Below are positions 24,461 through 34,420 of a stretch of DNA of 64,000 nt, piece by piece. The DNA lies in contig NZ_JMIT01000004.1 of NCBI RefSeq assembly GCF_000731675.1, forward strand, positions 248,001-312,000. The letters run 5' to 3'. Position 1 is the stretch's first letter. Each line of letters begins with the position of its first letter. Under the pieces are notes generated by a model, which was given only the letters and a program-made list of their open reading frames with translations, was not told the origin of the DNA and did not search any database. Made by a program: the position numbers and the translations under genes. Origin of the DNA: Pseudomonas capeferrum (GTDB lineage Bacteria > Pseudomonadota > Gammaproteobacteria > Pseudomonadales > Pseudomonadaceae).

Positions 24461-25417
24461 TTAACCTCGCGTCTCGACGCTGGCAGCCAGGATCGCCAGC
24501 ACCAGTTGCTGGAAGTCCAGGCCGGCCGCGCGGGCCGCCATGGGCACCAGGCTATGATCAGTCATGCCGGGTGCGGTGTTGACTTCGAGCAGCCAGAACC
24601 GGCCCTGCTCGTCCTGCATCACGTCCAACCGCCCCCAGCCTTCGATGCCGATGGCATCGCAGGCGCGCGCGGTCAGGTCGATCAGTTCCTGTTCCTTGAC
24701 ACTGTCCAGGCCGCACGGAATGCGGTACTGGGTGTCATTGGCGATGTACTTGGCGTCGTAGTCGTAGAACACGTGCGGCGTACCCAGGGCGATCGGCGGC
24801 AGCACCTGGCCACGCAGCACCGCAATGGTGAACTCCGGGCCGTGGATCCACTGCTCGACCAGAACCTGGGAATCGTATTTGGCGGCGTCCTGCCAGGCGG
24901 CGATCAATTCCTGCTCGCTGTTCACCTTGGCCATGCCGATGCTAGAGCCTTCATGGGCAGGTTTGACGATAAGCGGGAAGCCCAGTTCCGTACTGGCCAC
25001 CACACAATCGCTTTCGCTGGCCAAAACCGCGTGGCGCGGGGTCGGAATACCCAGGCTCTGCCACACCTGCTTGGTGCGCAGCTTGTCCATGGCCAGGGCC
25101 GAAGCGAGGATGCCGCTGCCGGTGTAAGGGATGCCCAGGCACTCGAGCAGGCCCTGCATGCTGCCGTCCTCACCGCCACGGCCGTGGAGGATGATGAACG
25201 CGCGGTCGATCTTCTCGTGTTGCAGGCGGTCGAGCAGGTCGTCGCCCACATCGATGGCGACCACGTCGACACCGGCGCTGGTCAAGGCTTCGATCACGGC
25301 GGCGCCGGACTTGAGCGAGACTTCACGCTCGGCGCTCTTGCCGCCGTAGAGCACGGCGACGCGGCCGAACGCCTTGACGTCCAGGGTCGAGTGCAGTGTG
25401 TCGTAGGCGCTGGTCAT
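24461..25417 (-). CDS. ddlB: D-alanine--D-alanine ligase B
   Basis: A 318-residue ATP-grasp enzyme that joins two D-Ala for the UDP-MurNAc pentapeptide. It has VAVLYGGKSAEREVSLKSG near the start, HGRGGEDGSMQGLLE, and the Mg/ATP-binding end LLEVNTAPGMTDHSLVPMAA. Its ATG overlaps the murC stop by 4 nt (ATGA), indicating coupled translation. Confidence 0.97.
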   Translation of the reverse strand: MTSAYDTLHSTLDVKAFGRVAVLYGGKSAEREVSLKSGAAVIEALTSAGVDVVAIDVGDDLLDRLQHEKIDRAFIILHGRGGEDGSMQGLLECLGIPYTGSGILASALAMDKLRTKQVWQSLGIPTPRHAVLASESDCVVASTELGFPLIVKPAHEGSSIGMAKVNSEQELIAAWQDAAKYDSQVLVEQWIHGPEFTIAVLRGQVLPPIALGTPHVFYDYDAKYIANDTQYRIPCGLDSVKEQELIDLTARACDAIGIEGWGRLDVMQDEQGRFWLLEVNTAPGMTDHSLVPMAARAAGLDFQQLVLAILAASVETRG

Positions 25418-26862
25418 TTCGACTTCTCCTGCTTGGCGCCAGCGAACAGCGGGCTTTTCATCAATTGCGGGGCAAGGCCACCGACATCACCGGCGCCCTG
25501 GCAAAGCAGGATGTCGCCCGCGCGCAGCAGTGGCTGCACCAGCGGGGCGAGCTCGGCGCCACGCTCGATGTAGATCGGGTCCAGCTTGCCGCGCTGACGG
25601 ATGCTGTGGCACAGCTGACGGCTGTCCGCCCCGGGGATCGGTTCTTCGCCGGCCGGGTAGACCTCCATCAACAGCAACACGTTGGCGTCGCCCAGTACCT
25701 GCACGAAGTCGTCGTAGAGGTCGCGGGTGCGGCTGTAACGGTGCGGCTGGTAGACGATGACCAGGCGACGGCTCGGCCAGCCACCGCGCACGGCCTTGAT
25801 GACTGCGGCGACTTCGGTCGGGTGGTGGCCGTAGTCGTCGACCAGCATCACGCTGCCACCGTCTACCGGCAGCTCGCCGTAGACCTGGAAGCGTCGGCCG
25901 ACACCCTGGAAGCCGGACAGCCCCTGGACGATGGCCTCGTCGCTGATGCCTTCGTCCGTGGCGATGGCAATGGTTGCCAGGGCATTGAGCACATTGTGGT
26001 TGCCGGGCATGTTCACCGACACCTCCAGCGGCTCGCAGTCACGGCGCAGCACGGTAAAATGCGTCTGCATGCCCTGCTGGCGCACGTTGATGGCGCGGAT
26101 ATCCGCCTCTTCGCTGAAGCCGTAGGTGACCGTCGGGCGTTTGACCTGCGGCAGGATCTCGCGCACCACCGGGTCGTCCAGGCACATCACCGCCAAACCG
26201 TAGAACGGCAGGTTGTGCAGGAACTCGACGAAGGTTTTCTTCAGTTTGTTGAAGTCGCCTTCGTAGGTCGCCATGTGGTCGGCGTCGATGTTGGTGACCA
26301 CGGCGACCATCGGCTGCAGGTGCAGGAAGCTGGCGTCGCTCTCGTCCGCTTCGGCGATCAGGTAGCGGCTGGTGCCCAGTTGAGCGTTGGTACCGGCCGC
26401 AGTCAGGCGCCCACCGATGACGAAGGTCGGGTCCAGGCCACCGGCGGCGAACACCGAGGCCAGCAGGCTGGTGGTGGTGGTCTTGCCGTGGGTACCGGCG
26501 ACCGCCACGCCGTGGCGGTAGCGCATCAGCTCGGCAAGCATCTCGGCACGCGGCACCACCGGAATACGCCGCTCGAGGGCGGTGGCGACTTCCGGGTTGG
26601 CCGGGTTGATCGCGCTGGACACTACCAGCACATCGGCGGCGACTGCGTTCTCGGCACGGTGGCCGACGAAGATCTCGGCGCCAAACGACTCCAGGCGCTC
26701 GGTGACCGGCGACGCCTTGAGGTCGGAGCCGGACACTTCATAGCCCAGGTTCAGCAGCACTTCGGCGATGCCGCACATACCGACGCCGCCGATACCGACG
26801 AAGTGAATACGGCGGATACGGCCCATCTTCGGCTGGGGAATGGCTTTCTGGCTTTCAACCAT
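25414..26862 (-). CDS. murC: UDP-N-acetylmuramate--L-alanine ligase
   Basis: A 482-residue Mur ligase adding L-Ala to UDP-MurNAc. It has the Rossmann motif HFVGIGGVGMCGIAEVL, the ATP loop GTHGKTTTTSLLA, EADESDASF and DDYGHHPTEV. It overlaps murG by 8 nt upstream and ddlB by 4 nt downstream within the cluster. Confidence 0.97.
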   Translation of the reverse strand: MVESQKAIPQPKMGRIRRIHFVGIGGVGMCGIAEVLLNLGYEVSGSDLKASPVTERLESFGAEIFVGHRAENAVAADVLVVSSAINPANPEVATALERRIPVVPRAEMLAELMRYRHGVAVAGTHGKTTTTSLLASVFAAGGLDPTFVIGGRLTAAGTNAQLGTSRYLIAEADESDASFLHLQPMVAVVTNIDADHMATYEGDFNKLKKTFVEFLHNLPFYGLAVMCLDDPVVREILPQVKRPTVTYGFSEEADIRAINVRQQGMQTHFTVLRRDCEPLEVSVNMPGNHNVLNALATIAIATDEGISDEAIVQGLSGFQGVGRRFQVYGELPVDGGSVMLVDDYGHHPTEVAAVIKAVRGGWPSRRLVIVYQPHRYSRTRDLYDDFVQVLGDANVLLLMEVYPAGEEPIPGADSRQLCHSIRQRGKLDPIYIERGAELAPLVQPLLRAGDILLCQGAGDVGGLAPQLMKSPLFAGAKQEKSK

Positions 26863-27934
26863 GGGCCACCTCCAGGCAGATATCGACCACGGTGCTGGTT
26901 GCAGCAGGTTTGGCCAGGCGCCGTGCGGTGCCAGCCATGGTGTTGAGTTTCTCGGGTTGCATCAGCACCTCGTTCAGGCGTTCAGCGAGCTGCGCTGCGC
27001 CAGTTGTCGCTTGTGGCATCAGGAAGGCCGCGCCCTCCCGAGCCAGATATTGGGCGTTGTAGGTCTGGTGGTCGTCGATCGCATGGGGCAACGGCACCAG
27101 CATCGAAGGCAGGCCCGCCGCCGCGAGTTCGCTGACGGTCAGGGCACCGGCCCGGCATACCACCATGTCGGCCCAGCCATAGGCTTGGGCCATGTCCGTG
27201 ATGAAAGGCTCTACCTGAGCCTCGACGCCGACCTCGTGATAACGCTCGGCGGTGATCGGCGCGTGTTGCTTGCCAGCCTGGTGGAACACCTCTGGCCGCA
27301 GCGCCGCAGACACTTCGGACAGGGCCTTAGGCAACAATTTGTTCAATGGTTCCGCACCCAGGCTGCCGCCCATTACCAACAGGCGAGCACGGCGCTCGGA
27401 AAGGGGCGCACGTTGTGCATCCATGAACAACTCTGTGCGTACCGGATTGCCGGTGGTACGCAGCTTGTCATTGGCCTGGAACGTGCCCGGGAAAGCTTCG
27501 CAGACCCGCGCCGAGAGTGGCACCAGCAGCCGATTGGCGGTACCCGCACGGGCGTTCTGCTCGTGGATCACCAGCGGCACACCGCACAGCCGCGCGGCCA
27601 CACCGCCGGGCCCGGTCACATAGCCGCCGAAGCCCAGCACACACACCGGCTTGAGCTGACGAATGATGCGCCGTGCCTGCAGCACGGCCTTGACCAGGGT
27701 GAACGGCGCCTTGAGCAACGACAGCTTGCCCTTGCCGCGCAGGCCGCTGACCTGGATCAGGTGCAACGGCAGACCAGCCTGGGGCACCAGTTCGTTCTCG
27801 ATGCCTTTCGGCGTGCCCAGCCAGTGCACGCTGTAACCGCGTGCCTGGAACTCGCGAGCGCAGGCCAGGGCCGGGAACACGTGGCCCCCGGTGCCGCCTG
27901 CCATGATCAGTACGTTCTTGCCGTCAGCGGCCAT
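26855..27934 (-). CDS. murG: UDP-GlcNAc:undecaprenyl-PP-MurNAc-pentapeptide GlcNAc transferase
   Basis: A 359-residue peripheral GT-B glycosyltransferase that converts lipid I to lipid II on the cytosolic face. It has MAGGTGGHVFPALA (glycine loop 1), FGGYVTGPGG, HEQNARAG, VMGGSLGA, and the donor site CRAGALTVSELAAAGLPSMLVPLPHAIDDHQ. The ATG at 27934 lies within the end of ftsW (11-nt overlap). Confidence 0.97.
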   Translation of the reverse strand: MAADGKNVLIMAGGTGGHVFPALACAREFQARGYSVHWLGTPKGIENELVPQAGLPLHLIQVSGLRGKGKLSLLKAPFTLVKAVLQARRIIRQLKPVCVLGFGGYVTGPGGVAARLCGVPLVIHEQNARAGTANRLLVPLSARVCEAFPGTFQANDKLRTTGNPVRTELFMDAQRAPLSERRARLLVMGGSLGAEPLNKLLPKALSEVSAALRPEVFHQAGKQHAPITAERYHEVGVEAQVEPFITDMAQAYGWADMVVCRAGALTVSELAAAGLPSMLVPLPHAIDDHQTYNAQYLAREGAAFLMPQATTGAAQLAERLNEVLMQPEKLNTMAGTARRLAKPAATSTVVDICLEVAHG

Positions 27935-29138
27935 GACTGGTCTCCTCGGCAAAATCGCTTTCGTTGAATTCGTGTTCCTCGCTGCCCAGGTGCGTGCGGC
28001 TCTCCCACTCGATACGCAGCAGCAACCCCACGCAGGCACAGCAGATCACCAGCGAGCTGCCCCCGTAGCTGAGGAACGGCAAGGTCAGGCCCTTGGTCGG
28101 CAGCAGGCCGACGTTCACCCCGATGTTGATCAGGAACTGGCCGATCCACAGGAAGGCCAAGCCGAACGCCATGTAGGCGGCAAAGAACTGCTTGGCTTTT
28201 TCGGCCCACAGGCCGATGTAAAGAGCGCGCACGGTGACGAAGACGAACAGCGCGATGGTGACCAGCGAGCCGACCACGCCGAGCTCTTCGGCCAGCACCG
28301 AGAACACGAAGTCGGTGTGCGCCTCGGGCAGGTAGAACTGCTTCTGCACGCTGTTGCCCAGGCCAACGCCCAGCCACTCGCCGCGACCAAAGGCAATCAG
28401 CGCCTGGGTCAGCTGGTAGCCCGAACCGAACTGGTCGGACCAGGGGTCGGTAAAGGTGATCAGGCGCGCCATTCGATACGGCTGCGCCTGCACCAGAACA
28501 AACACCGCGACCACCGCCAGCACCACCATCAGGCTGAACCGGAACAACCCCACACCGCCGAGGAACAGCATGGCCGCCGCAGCGCCCATCATCACCACGG
28601 TGGCGCCGAAGTCTGGCTCCATCAGCAGCAGGCCGGCCATTGGCAGCAGCACGATGAACGGTTTGAAGAAGCCCATCCAGCTCTCGCGCACCTCGGTCTG
28701 CCGGCGCACCAGGTAGCCGGCCAGGTAGATGACCACGAAGACCTTGGCAATTTCCGAAGGCTGGACGTTGAAGAAGCTGAAGCCGATCCAGCGCATGGAG
28801 CCGTTCACTTCGCGGCCGATGCCGGGCACCAGCACCAGCACCAGCAAGCCGAAGGCGCCCAGCAGCATCATGAAGCCCATGCGCTGCCAGGTGGCGATCG
28901 GTACCAGCATGGTGGCGCCGCAGGCGAACAGGCCGATGGCCACGTACACCAGGTGGCGGAACATGTGGTAAAGCGGGTTGCCCGACTGCACCGCAGCCAC
29001 TTCCGAAGAGGCCGAGGTGATCATCACCAGGCCCAGGCCCAGCAATGCCAGGCAACCGGCGAGCATCGCGAAGTCGAGGTCGATGCCACGGCCGCTGATC
29101 AGCGGCGACGGGTACGGCTTGAAGATGCCCAGGATCAT
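27924..29138 (-). CDS. ftsW: Septal SEDS peptidoglycan glycosyltransferase FtsW
   Basis: A 404-residue polytopic (about 10 TM) SEDS polymerase that works with FtsI at the septum. It has GSMRWIGFSFFNVQPSEIAK (catalytic-loop region), EPDFGATVVM, PEAHTDFVFSVLAEELG, GVNVGLLPTKGLTLPFLSYGGSSL. The C-terminal tail is acidic and cytosolic. It overlaps murD by 4 nt. Confidence 0.97.
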   Translation of the reverse strand: MILGIFKPYPSPLISGRGIDLDFAMLAGCLALLGLGLVMITSASSEVAAVQSGNPLYHMFRHLVYVAIGLFACGATMLVPIATWQRMGFMMLLGAFGLLVLVLVPGIGREVNGSMRWIGFSFFNVQPSEIAKVFVVIYLAGYLVRRQTEVRESWMGFFKPFIVLLPMAGLLLMEPDFGATVVMMGAAAAMLFLGGVGLFRFSLMVVLAVVAVFVLVQAQPYRMARLITFTDPWSDQFGSGYQLTQALIAFGRGEWLGVGLGNSVQKQFYLPEAHTDFVFSVLAEELGVVGSLVTIALFVFVTVRALYIGLWAEKAKQFFAAYMAFGLAFLWIGQFLINIGVNVGLLPTKGLTLPFLSYGGSSLVICCACVGLLLRIEWESRTHLGSEEHEFNESDFAEETSHGR

Positions 29139-30487
29139 GCCAGCCCTCCCGCCGCTTGGGCGAACAGCCGCCCGCGCTCTTCAAAGTTCTTGAACATGTC
29201 GAGGCTGGCGCAGGCTGGCGACAACAGCACCGCATCGCCCGGCTGAGCCAAGGCGGCGCACTGCTCGACGGCCTCATCCAGGGTCTTGACCCGGACCTGC
29301 TGCACACCTTCACCCAGTGTTTCGGCCAGGCGCTCGGCATCACGGCCCAGCAGCACCACTGCACGGCAGAAGCGCGCCACCGGTGCACGCAGCGCTGCGA
29401 AATCGGCACCTTTGCCGTCGCCGCCGGCAATCAGCACCAGCTTGCCAGTGATGTCCGCGCCCAGGCCTTCGATGGCGGCCAGCGCGGCCCCCACGTTGGT
29501 GGCCTTGGAATCGTCGTACCAGTTGACGCCATTGCGCTCGCGAACCCACTGGCAACGATGGGCCAGGCCGCCAAATTCACGCAGGGCTTCGAGCATCGGC
29601 GCAAACGGCAAGCCGGCCGCATGGCCGAGGGCCAGGGCCGCGAGGGCGTTGCTCTGGTTGTGCGCGCCACGCACTTTCAGTTCGCGAACCGGCATCAGGT
29701 TCTGGAATTCGAAGGCCAGGTACTTCTCGCCATCGACCTCGCGCAGGCCAAACGCCTTGAAGTCGGGCGGGTTCAGACCAAAGCTCCAGCACGGCCGGCC
29801 TTCCACCGGCAATGGCCGGCTCAGGGCGTCCTGGCGGTTCACCACCACCTGGTGGGCGCCCCGGAAGATCCGGTGCTTGGCCAGGTGATAGGCCGGCAGG
29901 CCGCTGTAGCGATCCATGTGGTCTTCGCTGACGTTCAGCACGGTGGCCACTTCGGCATTGAGCTGGTCAGTGGTTTCCAGCTGGAAGCTGGACAGCTCCA
30001 GCACATACAGCTCCACCTCATCCCCGAGCAAGTCGAGGGCCGGCGTACCGAGGTTGCCGCCCACGGCCACGCGCTTGCCCGCCTTGGCAGCCATTTCACC
30101 GACCAGGGTGGTGACGGTGCTTTTGGCGTTGGAGCCGCTGATGGCGATGATCGGCGCCTTGGCATGGCGGGCGAACAGCTCGATGTCACCCGACAGGGCC
30201 ACACCGCGCGCCGCGGCCTGCTGCAGCGCCGGGGTGGACAACGCCAGGCCCGGGCTCACGTACAGTTCGTTGGCGCGGCAGAGGAAGTCCACGTCCAGCT
30301 CGCCACAGCGCACTTCCACCTGCGGGTAATCACGGCGCAGGGTGTCCAGTTCCGGCGGTTGCTCGCGGGTGTCGGCGACCGCAAAGGCAATGCCCCGGCT
30401 CGCCAGGAAGCGAACCAGGGACATGCCGCTCTTGCCGAGGCCGACAACGATGCGGAATTGGTCGGAAGCGATCAGTGACACGCTCAT
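29135..30487 (-). CDS. murD: UDP-MurNAc-L-Ala--D-Glu ligase
   Basis: A 450-residue Mur ligase adding D-Glu. It has VVGLGKSGMSLVRFLASRGI, the ATP site ISGSNAKSTVTTLVGEMA, LELSSFQLET, NVSEDHMDRY, and DDSKATNVGAALAAI. The mraY stop codon is immediately adjacent upstream with no gap. Confidence 0.97.
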   Translation of the reverse strand: MSVSLIASDQFRIVVGLGKSGMSLVRFLASRGIAFAVADTREQPPELDTLRRDYPQVEVRCGELDVDFLCRANELYVSPGLALSTPALQQAAARGVALSGDIELFARHAKAPIIAISGSNAKSTVTTLVGEMAAKAGKRVAVGGNLGTPALDLLGDEVELYVLELSSFQLETTDQLNAEVATVLNVSEDHMDRYSGLPAYHLAKHRIFRGAHQVVVNRQDALSRPLPVEGRPCWSFGLNPPDFKAFGLREVDGEKYLAFEFQNLMPVRELKVRGAHNQSNALAALALGHAAGLPFAPMLEALREFGGLAHRCQWVRERNGVNWYDDSKATNVGAALAAIEGLGADITGKLVLIAGGDGKGADFAALRAPVARFCRAVVLLGRDAERLAETLGEGVQQVRVKTLDEAVEQCAALAQPGDAVLLSPACASLDMFKNFEERGRLFAQAAGGLA

Positions 30488-31570
30488 CTACCTCAGTTTC
30501 AGGGTTGCAAGGCCGACCAGCACCAGAATCACGGTGATGATCCAGAAACGGACGATCACCCGTGGCTCAGGCCAGCCCTTGAGTTCAAAGTGGTGGTGAA
30601 TCGGCGCCATGCGGAACACGCGCTTGCCGGTCAACTTGAAGGAGGCGACCTGGATCACCACCGACAGGGTTTCCATGACGAATACGCCACCCATGATGAA
30701 CAGTACGATTTCCTGGCGGACGATCACCGCGATGGTGCCCAGTGCGGCGCCCAGCGCCAGGGCACCGACGTCGCCCATGAAGACCTGGGCCGGGTAAGTG
30801 TTGAACCACAGGAAGCCCAGGCCCGCACCGATCAGCGCGCCGCAGAACACGATCAGCTCGCCCGAACCCGGCACATACGGGATCAGCAGGTATTCGGCGA
30901 ACTTCACGTTGCCCGACAGGTAGCAGAAGATACCCAGGGCACCGCCCACCATGACCGTTGGCATGATGGCCAGGCCGTCGAGGCCGTCGGTGAGGTTGAC
31001 CGCGTTGCTCGAACCGACGATCACGAAGTAGGTCAGGACGACGAAGCCGATGCCCAGCGGAATGGTGACATCCTTGATGAACGGCACGATCAGCGTGGTC
31101 TCGACGCTGGTCGGGGCGGTCTTGTAAAGGAAGATCGCCGCAGCCAGGCCGAACACCGACTGCCAGAAGTACTTCCAGCGGCTAGGCAAGCCACGGGAGT
31201 TCTTCTCGATCACCTTGCGGTAGTCGTCGACCCAACCGATGGCGCCAAACGCCAGGGTGACGATCAGCACGACCCACACGTAGCGGTTGGACAGGTCGGC
31301 CCACAGCAGGGTGCTGATCGCGATGGCCGACAGGATCAGCGCGCCGCCCATGGTCGGGGTGCCGGATTTGGACAGGTGCGATTGCGGGCCGTCATTACGG
31401 ACGGCTTGACCGATCTGGCGAATCTGCAGGGTACGGATCATCCACGGGCCCAGCCACAGCGCCAGCGACAACGCAGTCAGTACACCGAGAATCCCGCGCA
31501 GGGACAGGTACTGGAAGACCGCGAAGCCTTTATGGAACTGTTGCAGATACTCAGCCAACAGCAGCAGCAT
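30488..31570 (-). CDS. mraY: Phospho-MurNAc-pentapeptide translocase
   Basis: A 360-residue, 10-TM enzyme that transfers phospho-MurNAc-pentapeptide to undecaprenyl phosphate, giving lipid I. It has GTPTMGGALIL, the catalytic Asp pair in GWVDDYRKV, NLTDGLDGLAIMP, and MAPIHHHFELKGWPE. The ATG at 31570 shares one base with the murF stop (TAATG). The upstream frame to 31597 is not needed. Confidence 0.97.
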   Translation of the reverse strand: MLLLLAEYLQQFHKGFAVFQYLSLRGILGVLTALSLALWLGPWMIRTLQIRQIGQAVRNDGPQSHLSKSGTPTMGGALILSAIAISTLLWADLSNRYVWVVLIVTLAFGAIGWVDDYRKVIEKNSRGLPSRWKYFWQSVFGLAAAIFLYKTAPTSVETTLIVPFIKDVTIPLGIGFVVLTYFVIVGSSNAVNLTDGLDGLAIMPTVMVGGALGIFCYLSGNVKFAEYLLIPYVPGSGELIVFCGALIGAGLGFLWFNTYPAQVFMGDVGALALGAALGTIAVIVRQEIVLFIMGGVFVMETLSVVIQVASFKLTGKRVFRMAPIHHHFELKGWPEPRVIVRFWIITVILVLVGLATLKLR

Positions 31571-32937
31571 TAATGTTTCTCCCCGCTGGCACCGCACAAT
31601 GCCGCCACGACGTTTTCCATCGCAGCGCTGCGCGAGCCCTTGATCAAGATAGTGGTGTCACTGGCATTTTCGGCGCGAACCGCGTCGATCAGCTCAGCTT
31701 GAGTAGCGAAATGACGGCCATTGGCGCCGAACGCCTTGACCGCGTGTGTCATGTTGGAACCCACAGCGTACAGGGCATCGACCTTGCCACGCGCATAGTC
31801 ACCCACCTGACGGTGGCCTTCCTCCGCCCATTGACCCAATTCGCCGATATCCCCAAGCACCAGGACGGTGCGTCCGGAAAAGCCGGCGAGTATATCAATG
31901 GCCGCGCACATCGAGGTGGGATTTGCGTTGTAACTGTCGTCGATTACCCGCACACCGTTCGGCGCGATCTGCGCCACGGTGCGGCCCTTGACCGGTTGCA
32001 CGGCATTCAGGCCAGCGGCAATGCCGCTCAGGCTCAGACCGACGGCGTGGGCAGCCGCCGCGGCGGCCAGTGCGTTGCTGACGTTGTGCTCGCCCAGTAC
32101 GTTGAGTTGCACCGCAACCGAGTCCCCGGCGCCATGCAGCGTGAAGGACGGGCAGCCACGCGCATCGCGATCGATGCCAGTGGCGTAGAAGTCGGCGCGG
32201 CCATCGTTGCGGGCGAAACTGATGACCCTGTGCGCACCGGCACGCGCCTTCCAGATGGCAAAAGCCTTGTCGTCCAGATTGAGGATGGCCGTGCCGCCCT
32301 CGCCCAGGCCTTCGAGGATCTCGCCCTTGGCCTCGACGATTTTCTCCGGGCCGCCGAACTCGCCGACATGGGCAGTACCGGCGTTATTGATGACCACCAC
32401 GTGCGGCTGGGTCAGGCCGACGGTGTAGCGGATCTCGCCAATGCGCGAAGCGCCCAGCTCGATCACCGCAGCGCTGTGCTCCGGGGCGATTTCCAGCAGG
32501 GTCAACGGGGCACCGAGGTCATTGTTCAGGTTGCCACGGGTGGCATGCACCAGGCCACGGGTACGCAGGATGCTGGCCAGCATCTCCTTGACCGTGGTCT
32601 TGCCGCTGGAACCGGTGATGGCCACGACCGGCTTGTCGAACGCGGCGCGATTCAAGGCACCCAGTTGCCCCAGCGCGACACGGCAGTCCTTGACCACCAG
32701 CTGCGGCAGGTCGACATCGGCCACTTCACGCTCGACCAGCGCCGCTACGGCACCTTTTTCCTTTACATCGGCCAGGTAATCGTGGCCATCGAAACGCGGG
32801 CCTGTCAGGGCGACGAACAGTTGCCCGGCACTGACGCTGCGGCTGTCGATGCTGACGCCGCCGAAGCTGGCGTCGGCACCCACCACGCGAGCACTCATTG
32901 CCGTGGTCAGCTGACTGAGTGTCATGGGCTTAAGCAT
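31570..32937 (-). CDS. murF: UDP-MurNAc-tripeptide--D-Ala-D-Ala ligase
   Basis: A 455-residue Mur ligase adding D-Ala-D-Ala, the DdlB product. It has ITGSSGKTTVKEMLA, ELGASRIGEI, NNAGTAHVGEFG, LNLDD and DDSYNANPTSM. ATG 32937 (MLKPMTLSQL) lies inside murE, overlapping by 8 nt. An ATG at 32925 is an alternative start. Confidence 0.96.
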   Translation of the reverse strand: MLKPMTLSQLTTAMSARVVGADASFGGVSIDSRSVSAGQLFVALTGPRFDGHDYLADVKEKGAVAALVEREVADVDLPQLVVKDCRVALGQLGALNRAAFDKPVVAITGSSGKTTVKEMLASILRTRGLVHATRGNLNNDLGAPLTLLEIAPEHSAAVIELGASRIGEIRYTVGLTQPHVVVINNAGTAHVGEFGGPEKIVEAKGEILEGLGEGGTAILNLDDKAFAIWKARAGAHRVISFARNDGRADFYATGIDRDARGCPSFTLHGAGDSVAVQLNVLGEHNVSNALAAAAAAHAVGLSLSGIAAGLNAVQPVKGRTVAQIAPNGVRVIDDSYNANPTSMCAAIDILAGFSGRTVLVLGDIGELGQWAEEGHRQVGDYARGKVDALYAVGSNMTHAVKAFGANGRHFATQAELIDAVRAENASDTTILIKGSRSAAMENVVAALCGASGEKH

Positions 32938-34420
32938 GTGGAGCCTCCCAGGCTGCAAGTGCCTTCTCGGCTTCGACCAGATCGGAGAAATCGTGGCGCT
33001 CGCCACGGATCTCCTGGTAATCCTCATGGCCCTTGCCGGCCAGGACGATGACGTCATCGGCGGCGGCAGTGGCGATCAAGTGGGCAATGGCTTCGCCGCG
33101 GCCAGCGACGAACTCGACGTGCTCCGGCTTGGCAAAGCCAGGGCGGATATCGTCGAAGATCCGCAGCGGGTCTTCGCTGCGCGGGTTGTCATCGGTGACC
33201 AGCACGCGGTCAGCCAGGCGCTCGGCCACTTCAGCCATCAGCGGGCGCTTGCCACGGTCACGGTCGCCACCGCAGCCGAACAGGCACAGCAACTTGCCGT
33301 GTGCGTGCGGGCGCAGGGCCTCGAGTACTTTTTCCAAGGCATCCGGCGTGTGGGCGTAGTCGACCACCACCAGCGGTTTGTCGCCGCCGCCCAGGCGCTG
33401 CATGCGGCCAACCGGCCCTTGCAACTGGGGAGTGACCTTGAGGATTTCGTCCAGCGAATAATCCAGTGCCAGCAGCGTTGCCACTGCCGCGAGCATGTTG
33501 CTCAGGTTGAAACGGCCAAGCAGTTGGCTGCGCAAGGTGCGCTCACCCTGGGCGCTCACGAGGATTGCGCGCACGCCATCGTCATCGAACGTGGCTTCAC
33601 GGCAATACAACGAAGCCTCCGGATTCTCCAGGCTATAGCTGAGCAGCCGGGTCTCGATATGATCGGTACTCGGACGACGGGCATAGGCCGCCGCCAGGCG
33701 GCGACCAAAGTCGTCATCCAGGTTGACCACCTGGCAACGCAGGCTGCGCCAGGCGAACAGCTTGGCCTTGGCGGCCTCATAGGCCTCCATGCTGCCGTGG
33801 TAATCCAGGTGATCGCGGGACAGGTTGGTCATTACCGCGATATCGAACTCCAGCGCAGCGACACGCCCCTGCTCCAAGGCATGCGAGGACACCTCCATCG
33901 CCACGGCCTTGGCGCCGCCCTTTTTCAGGTCGTACAGCGTCGACTGCACCGCGATCGGGTCTGGCGTGGTCAGGCGGCCGCTCTGCAGCTCACCATAGAA
34001 ACCGGTACCCAACGTGCCGATCAGGCCGCAACGCTGGCCCAGCACATCAAGCGCCTGGGCCACCAGTTGCGTGACACTGGTCTTGCCGTTGGTGCCGGTC
34101 ACCCCGACCAGGTTCAACTGACGGCTTGGCTCGCCATAGAAGCGACCGGCGATATCCGACAGCTGGGCGATCAGCCCCTTGACCGGAATCAGCGGCATCT
34201 CGGTGAGCGGCAACACGGTCGCGCCCTGCTCTTCATAGGCAACCGCGGCGGCGCCACGGGCCAGTGCGTCGGCGATATGGTCACGGCCATCGACCTTGGC
34301 ACCCGGCACAGCCAGGAACAGATCACCCGGGCGCACGGCACGGCTATCCAGGGTCAGCTCGCGGATCAGCGGATCGCGGCTGGCGTGGGCGAAAAGCTTG
34401 CTCAGTGGCATTGTCATCAT
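32930..34420 (-). CDS. murE: UDP-MurNAc-L-Ala-D-Glu--meso-diaminopimelate ligase
   Basis: A 496-residue Mur ligase that adds the third stem residue. It has GVTGTNGKTSVTQLVAQAL, EVSSHALEQGRV, TNLSRDHLDYHG, and the DAP-specificity motif DNPRSEDP (with Arg). Three in-frame ATGs occur (34420, 34417, 34411). GAGGG lies 5 nt before 34420, and the ATGA overlap with ftsI also points to 34420, although 34411 (MPLSKLF) resembles annotated homologues. Confidence 0.96.
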   Translation of the reverse strand: MMTMPLSKLFAHASRDPLIRELTLDSRAVRPGDLFLAVPGAKVDGRDHIADALARGAAAVAYEEQGATVLPLTEMPLIPVKGLIAQLSDIAGRFYGEPSRQLNLVGVTGTNGKTSVTQLVAQALDVLGQRCGLIGTLGTGFYGELQSGRLTTPDPIAVQSTLYDLKKGGAKAVAMEVSSHALEQGRVAALEFDIAVMTNLSRDHLDYHGSMEAYEAAKAKLFAWRSLRCQVVNLDDDFGRRLAAAYARRPSTDHIETRLLSYSLENPEASLYCREATFDDDGVRAILVSAQGERTLRSQLLGRFNLSNMLAAVATLLALDYSLDEILKVTPQLQGPVGRMQRLGGGDKPLVVVDYAHTPDALEKVLEALRPHAHGKLLCLFGCGGDRDRGKRPLMAEVAERLADRVLVTDDNPRSEDPLRIFDDIRPGFAKPEHVEFVAGRGEAIAHLIATAAADDVIVLAGKGHEDYQEIRGERHDFSDLVEAEKALAAWEAPHA